A stretch of 7,685 bases of DNA from Mycoplasmataceae bacterium (lineage in GTDB: Bacteria > Bacillota_I > Bacilli_A > Mycoplasmatales > Mycoplasmoidaceae): positions 1 through 7,685 of the forward strand of contig JAITJR010000108.1 of the NCBI GenBank assembly GCA_031278855.1, read 5' to 3'. The position numbers and the translations under genes were made by a program. How positions within the stretch are numbered: the first letter of the stretch is position 1; every line of letters begins with the position of its first letter. Under the pieces are notes generated by a model. The model saw only the letters and a list, made by a program, of their open reading frames with translations, searched no databases and was not told the origin of the DNA. Shown here piece by piece: positions 1-7,033 of this stretch.

Positions 1-63
1 TTATTTGTATAGATATTTATATACAATACTACATTTTACTCAGAATTTTTTTTGTGAAAAAAG

Positions 64-94
64 GCTGATTTTTCAATGCTAAATCAGCGTTTTT
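64..94. terminator. Bidirectional intrinsic terminator
   Basis: An 8-bp perfect stem GCTGATTT/AAATCAGC (64-71 and 81-88) with a 9-nt loop. On the plus strand it is followed by GTTTTT, on the minus strand by CCTTTTTT, so it can stop transcription both ways. On the minus strand it begins 14 nt after the stop of the 28-codon ORF at 102-188; on the plus strand it would serve a gene lying left of the window. A weaker inverted repeat TTGTATA/TATACAA (5-11, 20-26) lies further left, of unknown role. Confidence 0.7.
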
Positions 95-101
95 CGGGTT
101 T

Positions 102-188
102 TTAACTGCGAAAGTCAGGAGAGTGGATGCGCTTACTAAATTTCTTTTGAAGAATTTCTTCCATCATTACTTCTAACTTGTTAGGCAT
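102..188 (-). CDS. Hypothetical 28-residue basic mini-protein
   Basis: A 28-codon ORF (ATG at 188, TAA at 104-102) that starts MPNKLEVMMEEI and ends SPDFRS. It is rich in Lys/Arg and Glu, has a short potentially helical start and no membrane segment. I do not recognise it. It is listed because three signals coincide: a Shine-Dalgarno-like TAGGAT about 5 nt before the ATG, an ORF closed by TAA, and an intrinsic terminator 14 nt downstream. It is divergent from rnhC, whose ATG is only 21 nt away; the gap holds the palindrome ATTATAAT. A 12-bp inverted repeat CTAAC-TT-GTTAG (173-184) lies in its first codons and could be an operator. The alternative is a chance ORF or the transcribed leader of something else. 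Confidence 0.4.
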   Translation of the reverse strand: MPNKLEVMMEEILQKKFSKRIHSPDFRS

Positions 189-209
189 ATTTTATCCTAC
201 AATTATAAT

Positions 210-1121
210 ATGCAAAATTTTACCGCTAATTTAAACCATGATGAATTAAAACGAATTCATCATCTTTTAAAAAGACACGAAATAATTAAGCCTAATAATC
301 CGTACCTACTCTATTTTTATCGAGTAGATGATGTTACAATTAGCATTTTTAAATCCCACAAATTATTAATTCAAGGTCCCCACGCCAAATCATTTTATGA
401 GCAACTAACCAATCAGAAAATAAATGAGCTAACGAAATCAATTAATTTGGTGCCGTCTAATTCCATTTCATTTGATAATTACATTGGTTGTGATGAAGTA
501 GGTGTAGGTGATTATTTTGGTGGTTTAGTTACTTGTGCTGTGTATCTCAAAAAGAATAACGAACAATGATTACGTAAAATTGGCATATGTGATTCAAAGC
601 ATTTGACCGACCAACAAATAAAACAAATGTTTATCGCACTACAGCCCGTGTGCGATTACGAATTTACACTCGTATCTCCAGACGAATACAACCAATTAGT
701 GAAGCGTTTTCAAAACACTCATATCGTTAAATCATATCTGCATGATTTAACGATAAAAAAATTAACCGCCAAATTGAAATTAGGAACAGCCATGCCCGTG
801 GTGATGGACCAATTTGCTTCGCAACATACATACTATAGTTACTTTCAAAAAATAGGGGTGGCACCGTATGAAATTACTAAATTTGAAACAAACGCTGAAA
901 ATAAATATCTAGCCGTAGCAGCTGCTAGTATTATTGCTCGCATCAAGTTTTTAGAACAAATAGCTACATTGTCTGAACATGCACAAATGAAATTATTGCT
1001 CGGGGCTTCTAACCCCAAAATCATTACCCAAGCACAGCTAATTTATGCAAAAGGCGGTATGACAGAATTATCTAAGTTTGCAAAAATTGATTTCGCTACT
1101 ACTAAAAAAGTCATTGCTTAG
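210..1121 (+). CDS. rnhC: Ribonuclease HIII
   Basis: A 303-residue enzyme that cleaves the RNA strand of RNA/DNA hybrids, removing R-loops and primers in the cytoplasm. Residues 1-80 form the TBP-like substrate-binding domain typical of RNase HIII (seen: IFKSHKLLIQG near 46-56). The catalytic domain opens with IGCDEVGVGDYFGG, where D95 and E96 are the catalytic pair; CDSKHLTD follows at 127-134. D200 in VVMDQFAS is the third acid, and the acidic residue in TNAEN (about 230) before AVAAASIIAR is the likely fourth. The DEVGxGDYFG form marks HIII rather than HII. Codon 120 is TGA and must be Trp, because the conserved domain continues on both sides. ATG 210 is the only possible ATG start before an in-frame TAA at 174. 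No good ribosome-binding site precedes it, so initiation may be leaderless or weak. Length is normal for the family. Confidence 0.95.
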
Positions 1122-1140
1122 TTCATTAATGGCATAATCA

Positions 1141-1177
1141 ACAAAAATATTTGATTCCGTTGAACGACATCAAATAT
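1141..1177 (-). terminator. Terminator downstream of rpsO
   Basis: A perfect 9-bp stem ATATTTGAT/ATCAAATAT (1147-1155 and 1169-1177), with a small CGT/ACG inner stem in the loop. Read on the minus strand it ends in TTTTTGTTG, as expected for an intrinsic terminator of rpsO; on the plus strand no T-run follows, so it is not the rnhC terminator. A weaker candidate lies nearer the gene: a 4-bp GGAA/TTCC stem (1228-1241) followed on the minus strand by seven T's. Confidence 0.55.
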
Positions 1178-1248
1178 GATCGTGTGCGTATAGTCAAGAA
1201 TGAATAGTTACGTAATACAAAAAAATCGGAATACTACTTCCTAAAGTA

Positions 1249-1518
1249 CTATCGTCTTATTTCTAATTTTTTAATTAAAGCACGATATTTTTCAATATCA
1301 GTTCGCTCAAGATAATTTAACAAAGAACGTCTCTGTGAAACTTTTTTGAATAAACCACGTTTAGTCGAAAAATCTTTTTTATGATTCGCCACATGTGCAG
1401 TGATTGCAATAATCTCACCCGTGAGAAGTGCAATTTGAACTTCGACTGATCCTGTATTTTTTTCAGAACCACCAAATTCCTTCACCAATTGTTGTTTAAA
1501 AACTTTACTAATAGCCAT
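1249..1518 (-). CDS. rpsO: 30S ribosomal protein uS15
   Basis: An 89-residue protein, the usual length, that binds 16S rRNA in the platform of the small subunit and acts as a primary assembly protein. The family's rRNA-binding core is clear: GGSEKNTGSVEVQIALLT near 16-33, HVANHKKDFSTKRGL at 42-56, and QRRSLLNYL at 62-70, ending LIKKLEIRR. The start at 1518 is set by a strong ribosome-binding site, AAAGGAAG, at 1532-1525 (minus strand), 6 nt before the ATG. The gene is alone on its strand here, convergent with rnhC and divergent from fumC. Its 5' leader contains hairpins (see 1552-1599) and rpsO is autoregulated by S15 in several bacteria, so leader-based control is possible but not shown. Confidence 0.97.
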   Translation of the reverse strand: MAISKVFKQQLVKEFGGSEKNTGSVEVQIALLTGEIIAITAHVANHKKDFSTKRGLFKKVSQRRSLLNYLERTDIEKYRALIKKLEIRR

Positions 1519-1551
1519 ATTTTACTTCCTTTAAATGTATTTAGTTAACGC

Positions 1552-1566
1552 CATTACCTAGTAATG
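1552..1566 (-). promoter_or_regulatory. Hairpin in the rpsO leader
   Basis: A perfect 6-bp stem CATTAC/GTAATG with a 3-nt loop sits about 35 nt upstream of the rpsO start, inside the predicted leader. The same ATTACC segment (1553-1558) is also complementary to GGTAAT at 1594-1599, near the predicted transcript start, so two exclusive pairings exist. This could be a site for S15 binding or translational control. It is only an inference; the stem is AT-rich and short. Confidence 0.3.
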
Positions 1567-1601
1567 AAGGGAAGAATTTCATAACCAAGAAATGGTAATA
1601 C

Positions 1602-1607
1602 ATTATA
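1602..1607 (-). promoter_or_regulatory. -10 box for rpsO
   Basis: A perfect TATAAT on the minus strand, preceded directly by TG. It would start transcription near 1595 and give an rpsO leader of about 77 nt. No good -35 box is visible, which is common in mollicutes. The same stretch read forward offers TATACA as a poor -10 for fumC. Confidence 0.4.
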
Positions 1608-1656
1608 CATTTTAGTAATAGAATATTAGCAGAAGAGCAAATTAGGAAGCAAATAT

Positions 1657-3039
1657 ATGGCTAAAAACACAAAAAAAATCAGGGTGGAACGTGATTCCAT
1701 TGGTGTGATGGAAGTACCAGTTGATAAATATTGGGGTGCCCAAACGCAAAGAAGTTTGACTAATTTTAATATTGGTACCGAAATAGTATCACTGCGATTA
1801 ATTTATGCTGTAGCAGCCACTAAATGAGCAGCTGCTAGTGCTAATGAAAAATGTAAAAAATTAGATAAAACACGAGCTGGTTTAATTCGTCAAGCATGTG
1901 AAGAAATATTAGCTAGTAAATTAGATGAAAATTTCCCGACTCACGCTTATCAAGCAGGTAGTGGCACACAAACTAACATGAATGTCAATGAGGTTATCGC
2001 TCACCGAGCAAATGAAATCGCTCGCAAAAATTTAGTGCATCCAAATGACCATTGCAACATGTCACAAAGCACAAACGATGTGTATCCAACCGCAATGAAC
2101 ATTACTGCAATTGATTTAACTAGAAATTTACTATTACCAGCTGTTAATCGTTTAATTACAGCTTGCGAGAAATTACAAGAACGAGCTCAAAATGTTCTGA
2201 AAATGGGGCGTACTCATATTCAGGATGCATTACCAATTACTTTTGGACAAGAAGTGAGTGGATGAGTATATGCGTTAAAAAACGGTAAACACATGCTCCA
2301 AGATGCATTAAAATATATGTTTGAAGTAAATATGGGTGGCACTGCTGTTGGCACGGGATACAGCGCTCCCAAACACTATGATGTTTATTGCGTCGAATTT
2401 TTAAACAAAATTTTAAAATCACATGAATTTAAAGTAACGGCTAATAAATATCACGGCACATGAAGTAAAGACAATTTTGTTTACCTTCATGGAGCAGTTA
2501 AAGCTTTAGCTGTCAATATTTATAAAATTGCTCAGGATGTACGTTTTTTAGCTAGTGGTCCCCGTAGTGGTTTTGGTGAAATCACTATTCCCGCAAATGA
2601 ACCAGGAAGTTCAATCATGCCAGGAAAAGTCAATCCAACCCAATGTGAGGGCATGGCAATGATTTGTGGACAGGTAATGGGTCATGATACTACTATTGCA
2701 TTTTTAGCTAGTCAAGGCAATTTCGAATTAAATACTTTTGGCACAGTACTCATGCAAAACTTTATTCAGTCAATTACATTATTTTCTGAAATGATTGATT
2801 CATTTGATAAACGTTGTGTCAGTGGTATCGTCATCAACCACGATCGTATGGATCACTATGTGCGTAATTCACTCATGTTGGTAACAGCTTTAGCTGATCA
2901 TATTGGTTATGAAAAATCATCGGAAATCGCTAAATATGCATATCAACATAAAACTACTTTGAAAAAAGCTGCTCTGCTTTTAAAGTATGTTAGTGAAGCC
3001 GAATTTGATAAAGTTGTTGATCCTAAAAAAATGGTCTAG
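1657..3039 (+). CDS. fumC: Fumarate hydratase, class II
   Basis: A 460-residue iron-independent fumarase interconverting fumarate and (S)-malate in the cytoplasm, a homotetramer in this family. Residue numbers nearly match the E. coli enzyme: WGAQTQRS at 26-33, GSGTQTNMN at 102-110, HPND with H128 (second site), [12 protein letters not shown] at 136-147, and [11 protein letters not shown] with catalytic H187. [15 protein letters not shown] carries catalytic S318, substrate-binding K324 and N326, and E331. His in GRTHIQD and GKVNPTQ rather than AKVNP separate it from aspartase. Codons 57, 203 and 269 are TGA (Trp); Trp203 follows GQEVSG as in other fumarases. Start: AGGAAG at 1644-1649, 7 nt before the ATG. 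Odd point: the usual NKFEALA-type segment reads NKYHGTWSKDNF (263-274). TCA enzymes are rare in mollicutes; it may recycle fumarate made by adenylosuccinate lyase or argininosuccinate lyase (inference). Confidence 0.95.
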
Positions 3040-4988
3040 TGATTTAGTTGTTCTTTGGTTTCATAAAAAGTTTTAATGACTTTTACAGTTTCAGCCAATT
3101 CATTAACATTTAGATAGCATGATTGAAAACGTATTTTCTTATTATCAACTTCATCAAAATAATAGCCGTCCCCATTACCATTCAATTGAATGCCTCGATA
3201 AGAATCAAAAATCTTGAGTGATTCATGTTCGCTCTCTAAACGTAAAATAAATCGAGCACTAGTTTGATCGTAAATTTTAGGTTCAATTGACTCATTATTC
3301 ACATTAATCGCTAGCAAAATAGTTTTCACACCAACACTTGGACCACGTTTTAGAATTGTTTGTAGAATTTCGACATTTTGTAAGCTATTTTTTAGTAAGT
3401 AATCAAATGTCGAAATAGTTAATACAATCATTTTTAATTTAGCGGCGGCATTACTTTGATAGTTATTGTGTTCCGCTAAAGTTTTTGCACCGATTTCTTT
3501 AAATTTATTTTCACGATCTTCAATAATGGCTAACATTTGGTGTAACTTCATAATGCACTCATCGACTTGATCAGTGATAAATGATTGCATTTGCGGTAAA
3601 TTATCCAAATATTTAAGGGATTTATCACCTAATGGGCTAATGAGTACATATTCCAATTCACTCGGTTTATTCGCATAAGCTAAAGTGATTAGTAATACTG
3701 TTAAAAGCATGGCAGCACCACTACCACGACGCCCGATGATAATGATATTAGGATGTTTATCAACATTAACTACTAACGGGGTATTATCATAAGTTAATCC
3801 AGCAATCGCTTCATGTGGGTGAAAATTTTGAATCGAGTTAAGAATTTGACGAATCGATATTTTGGAAATTAGTTTGTTCGGAATTTCAAATTTCACTAAA
3901 TTACCTTTGAACGAAATATTAAATCGATCTACTTTCAATAGGTTTAATAATTCAGCTTGCGATTTCAGAATTTCATCAATATCCTTTTGACTAGGTACAT
4001 CAAAACTAATCTCTGCATATTGTGGCATGATGACGGTGTTTTGATAAGCTGAATCAATCCCAAGCTTCTTGATAAACTTGCTGATGGTTTGCTGCACTTT
4101 TTGAGCCTGACTTTTATTATCATAGTAATGATCAATACTAGTGTCTGTTAAAAAACTAATCGGTGGGGTTATTTGCCCTAATTTATTCGCTTCTTGCTTA
4201 ATCTGCACGCTATGGTGAATAATCGGTTCCACATCATTTTTTTCGCCTGACAGCTCATCGTAAGTATTGTCATACAAATTACCACCCAATAAATGAATTA
4301 GCCAGCGACGCACAAGCGTAACACCTTTGCTGTCAGTACGGTTAATGAAGATTAAGATAGCAATTAAAATTAATAAAAGCGCCACTAATCCTAACAAGAA
4401 GGCTGCTACATATTGCCAGGCTACTACTAACGATGTACCGATAACACCAGCATCCAAAGCCGTATTACTTTGAGGCCAAACATTAGGGAAAAAAGCTTGA
4501 TAAGTTTGGCTTTCACGAGCATTAGCTCAATTGATAAAATTGTTAATATAACTGTGTAAATCAACATTGTTAGTATGTGGCAATAAATATTTTTGTACGA
4601 TGGCTAGAGTCAAAATAAAACCGATTGTTAAAAGCATGTAACCTAAAAGAAACCGTTTAGTACGAAATAATTTAATTGCTTTAATATGAAAAATTTTGAA
4701 AATAAATAAAATAATTAATAACAAATAAATAGCATATTTAACATTACCAAAAATAAATTCAAATGCATAAGAATCCATATAGCTACCCGCATATGGTACA
4801 CGAGCTAAGCATATTAATGTAAAAAATAACCCAATGATATTTAAAACTAGCCAAAAGCGTTTACGTGTGCGTACTACTTCTTCAGGCAAAATATTAACCC
4901 CATCGATGGAATCAATAGAAACTCCTGGGGGATCTTGATCACGTTCGACTCGAACGGATTGTCCTTCATTTAATTTTTCAGTTGACAT
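3036..4988 (-). CDS. FtsK/SpoIIIE-like membrane protein with degenerate ATPase motifs
   Basis: A 650-residue protein read through one TGA (Trp154, at 4527-4529). The N-terminus is FtsK-like: a charged cytoplasmic tail, then four hydrophobic helices at about 45-62, 82-100, 113-132 and 190-214, then a linker and a RecA-like motor fold (about 385-620). Family landmarks remain late in the fold: ARFILRL, FDSYRGIQLNGNGDGYYF (residues 578-584, 594-611). The ATPase centre does not. Walker A reads GRRGSGAA (419-426), with the essential Lys and Ser/Thr replaced by Ala425 and Ala426; Walker B reads VLTISTFD (522-529), with the Asp-Glu pair replaced by Ile525 and Ser526. The chain ends right after the motor, so the gamma DNA-reading domain is absent. 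It is therefore probably not an active DNA translocase; an anchoring or partner role is inference. Its ATG overlaps the RNase J-like stop as TAATG, implying translational coupling. Confidence 0.85.
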
Positions 4989-6691
4989 TATTTTATGATT
5001 TTATTACCTTTGGTAAAAATTATAGTAGTCAAAACTAATGGTTTTTTATTAAATTTCTTTTCAAATTGTTTGTCCACCAATTTTCTAATCGCAATTTTAA
5101 TTTCTTTCATATCAATGGCATTTTTTTCAACTGCAACCTTCAATAAATTAGCAATTAGGTTATTACATTCATCAATGATTGCGTTTAAAATAGGACGATT
5201 ATCATCAGTTACATTAATCACACCCACTGTATCATAATTAAACTTCTTAATAATTTTTTCTTCTTTGCTATACAACAAACTTAATAAAACTGCCCCATTA
5301 TCTTTCATTTGTTCGCGTTCAAACATACTAGAAGCACCTACATCTAACACGCCTTGTGTCCCGATATATTGTGGCTCCAACTTAATAAATTTTGATTTAT
5401 GTTCTAATTCGCCGTTATTAAACGAAATACATTGACCATTTTCCAAAATCAAAATATTAGTTTTGGGAAAGCCTGATTGAATAACAGCTTTTTGATATTC
5501 AACAAAATCCATATACAATCCACTGACTGGAATAATGTATTTGGGTTTAAGTCTCTCAATTAAATGTTTGTGGTCTTCGTTTGACGCTGAGATGGGCAAT
5601 ATATCATGCGGTAATCTGTAAATACGGTTGATGTTTGTACGAGCAACATCGTCAAAAACTTCAGCTTCAAAAGTTTCGTAACCAGGAATAGTACTAGCGG
5701 CAAAAATAAAAGTATCATTATCTTTAATGTGAAATTTAGGATCATCATCATTAATGATTTTTTCCAATTTAGGAAATAATCTTTGTGGTGTCCCTGTGAT
5801 GATAATGACAGCATTATTAGACTCATCTAATTTATCATCATTAATCATTATCGGTTTACGATTACCTAGATAATTATTTACGACTAAATATTTAAACAAT
5901 TCAATCAGCGTATTGGAATAAACATTAATTGGTCTTTCCTTAATCGTTGCAGTATGTGCTAATGCCAAAACCTTATAAACATCATGATCATAGCATGCCA
6001 CTAAAACTCGACCTGGAGAATCAATCATGATATTTTCAAAATAAGCAGCAACACGATGATTCGGATTAGTAAAACCGCGAGATCTACCAACTAAACCCGT
6101 CGCGACAATCAATAGGATGATTTTATTATTGGTGTAACGATATATATCAATGATTTCATCTTCAAATAAAGCATTTTTATTAGACGAAATAATAAAATCA
6201 TCCATATAAACAATTGCTCCTTCTGGAGTGTTAAAAACAAAACCAAAAGAACGTGGTAAAGAATTGGAGAGACGAAATGGAGTGATAAACGTAGCTCCAA
6301 CTCTTTCGGTCTTAAGTGGCTCCATAATGCGAATATTTAGTTTAATTTGACGATGATTATGACGCGATGCATGTTTCTGAAAATAAGTATTTAAAATAAG
6401 TGAACCAATGTTCGAGACATAGATAGGGATATTAGGAATAAATTCATAAAAAAATTCTAAACTACCAAAGTGTTCGTAACTTGGAGTGCCGATAAAAATG
6501 CCTTTGATCGCTCGTTTATTTTGATTAATCCATAAAAAGTCAGGAATAATTTTTTTAACTCCTAAAGAAATGCTTGGCGGAGTAATGATGCCACAATTAA
6601 TAATATAGATATCCCCATTAATTGTTAAAGCGTAACAATCCTTACCATTTTCGTCTAATCCACCTAACGCAAAAAACTCTATTTTAGACAT
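4988..6691 (-). CDS. RNase J2-like protein lacking the metal-binding residues
   Basis: A 567-residue RNase J homologue along its whole length: metallo-beta-lactamase start (FFALGGLDENGKD, 6-18; IPDFLWI, 49-55), beta-CASP region, KPKYIIPVSGLY (382-393), and a C-terminal dimer domain ending KKFNKKPLVLTTII. The active site is gone. The family THGHxDHIG motif reads GTPSYEHFG (68-76), keeping only His74; the earlier Asp is Asn32; HSIPDSFG reads NSLPRSFG (143-150); the beta-CASP Asp is Thr198; SGHAS reads SASNE (368-372); IPVHGEY reads IPVSGLY. Only Asp165 in MDDF is kept. It therefore should not cleave RNA and may be a structural partner of an active RNase J encoded elsewhere, as RNase J2 partners J1 (inference). 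A ribosome-binding site AGAAGGAA at 6707-6700 supports the start. It is the first gene of an operon with the FtsK-like gene, the rnjB-spoIIIE neighbourhood of Firmicutes. Confidence 0.9.
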   Translation of the reverse strand: MSKIEFFALGGLDENGKDCYALTINGDIYIINCGIITPPSISLGVKKIIPDFLWINQNKRAIKGIFIGTPSYEHFGSLEFFYEFIPNIPIYVSNIGSLILNTYFQKHASRHNHRQIKLNIRIMEPLKTERVGATFITPFRLSNSLPRSFGFVFNTPEGAIVYMDDFIISSNKNALFEDEIIDIYRYTNNKIILLIVATGLVGRSRGFTNPNHRVAAYFENIMIDSPGRVLVACYDHDVYKVLALAHTATIKERPINVYSNTLIELFKYLVVNNYLGNRKPIMINDDKLDESNNAVIIITGTPQRLFPKLEKIINDDDPKFHIKDNDTFIFAASTIPGYETFEAEVFDDVARTNINRIYRLPHDILPISASNEDHKHLIERLKPKYIIPVSGLYMDFVEYQKAVIQSGFPKTNILILENGQCISFNNGELEHKSKFIKLEPQYIGTQGVLDVGASSMFEREQMKDNGAVLLSLLYSKEEKIIKKFNYDTVGVINVTDDNRPILNAIIDECNNLIANLLKVAVEKNAIDMKEIKIAIRKLVDKQFEKKFNKKPLVLTTIIFTKGNKIIK

Positions 6692-6762
6692 ATATTAATT
6701 TCCTTCTGTTTCATAAAAATTCACTCAGCATGATGCAGATACTATGATTGGTTTGCTCCATC

Positions 6763-6768
6763 ATTATA
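6763..6768 (-). promoter_or_regulatory. -10 box for the RNase J-like/FtsK-like operon
   Basis: A perfect TATAAT on the minus strand in the context GTAGTATAATGATGG. Transcription would start near 6756, leaving a leader of about 65 nt with the ribosome-binding site AGAAGGAA near its end. No consensus -35 box is visible. Confidence 0.5.
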
Positions 6769-6808
6769 CTACATGCAAATTATGGTAGATATTTGATTTG
6801 TAACTATT

Positions 6809-6836
6809 CGCCGACGCGTACGTGCGATCATACCCG
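6809..6836. other. CpG-rich patch in the divergent intergenic region
   Basis: The spacer between the two divergent promoters (6769-6937) contains no gene that I can support. It holds a short patch with seven CpG dinucleotides in 28 nt, including ACGCGT and the near-palindrome CGCGTACGTGCG, which can fold as a 4-bp hairpin with a UACG loop. This is compositionally unlike its surroundings, which are AT-rich with runs of A on the plus strand from 6860 to 6915. A binding site for a regulator is possible; nothing more can be said. Confidence 0.35.
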
Positions 6837-6937
6837 AGTTTAACACTTTGCAACATCTTACGAAAAAAATAATTAAGAGAAAAGATAATATAGAACGATT
6901 AAAAAAAGATAAGTATAGTTTTTGCAATTAATTTTCA

Positions 6938-6943
6938 TATAAT
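6938..6943 (+). promoter_or_regulatory. -10 box for the lipoprotein leader
   Basis: A perfect TATAAT, preceded by an AT-rich stretch with A-tracts at 6860-6910 that could act as an upstream element. No good -35 is seen at normal spacing. Transcription would start near 6950. This is the only convincing plus-strand promoter between the RNase J-like gene and the lipoprotein gene, so the lipoprotein is probably expressed from here through the leader and its terminator. Confidence 0.5.
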
Positions 6944-6965
6944 CCACGGTAACTTTGGTAATTTA

Positions 6966-7010
6966 ATGAACACCCACGAGAGAGAGAGAGAGAGAGTAAT
7001 GGCAGCATAG
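6966..7010 (+). CDS. Leader peptide ORF spanning the GA repeat
   Basis: A 14-codon ORF reading MNTHERERERVMAA, then TAG. It starts about 16 nt into the predicted transcript and its Glu-Arg pairs are encoded by the GA repeat, so its frame after the repeat depends on repeat number. In the present allele it stops at 7008-7010, 24 nt before the terminator stem. One GA unit less puts translation in the frame SNGSIAANTLTLLKARISIR, which stops only at 7055-7057, inside the terminator stem. One unit more gives TAA at 6997. No strong ribosome-binding site precedes the ATG; the GA repeat itself resembles one and could serve the internal ATG at 6999. That it is translated is unproven. Confidence 0.35.
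   Translation: MNTHERERERVMAA
6978..6996 (+). repeat. (GA)9G dinucleotide repeat
   Basis: Nineteen nucleotides of uninterrupted GA repeat in the predicted 5' leader of the lipoprotein gene. Short uninterrupted repeats of this kind change length by slipped-strand mispairing and are used by mycoplasmas to switch surface lipoproteins, for example the GAA repeat upstream of vlhA in M. gallisepticum. The end of the repeat, GAGAGT (6992-6997), is complementary to ACTCTT (7025-7030) and encloses the hairpin GGCAGC-ATA-GCTGCT (7001-7015), so it may also be part of the leader fold. Confidence 0.95.
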
Positions 7011-7033
7011 CTGCTAACACTTTAACTCTTCTT

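Noticed and set aside
210..1121. rnhC, fumC and the FtsK-like gene as pseudogenes broken by stops
   Set aside because: Every internal stop is TGA and lies where the family sequence continues in the same frame, so codon reassignment explains them better than decay.
1178..1196. Shared CGATCATA motif (as its reverse complement) near 1173-1180 and at 6825-6832
   Set aside because: An 8-base match between two places in 7.7 kb is expected often enough by chance, and the flanks do not align.
2237..2422. Minus-strand ORF of 61 codons inside fumC
   Set aside because: It is a shadow of a conserved fumarase region on the other strand, with no ribosome-binding site or recognisable product.
3066..3084. 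Hairpin AAAAGT/ACTTTT as a terminator for fumC
   Set aside because: The stem is almost all A-T and is followed by ACAG, not a T-run, and it lies in coding sequence.
4995..5237. Plus-strand ORF of 80 codons within the RNase J-like gene
   Set aside because: Hydrophobic shadow of the AT-rich opposite strand; the RNase J-like protein covers it in full with clear homology.
5560..6300. Two minus-strand ORFs (5560-5826, 6109-6300) in another frame of the RNase J-like gene
   Set aside because: They overlap a conserved coding frame and show only low-complexity hydrophobic sequence.
6689..6735. Upstream ORF in the leader of the RNase J-like gene (starting MLSEFLWNRR)
   Set aside because: About 15 codons with no ribosome-binding site; its overlap with the start codon is interesting but unsupported.
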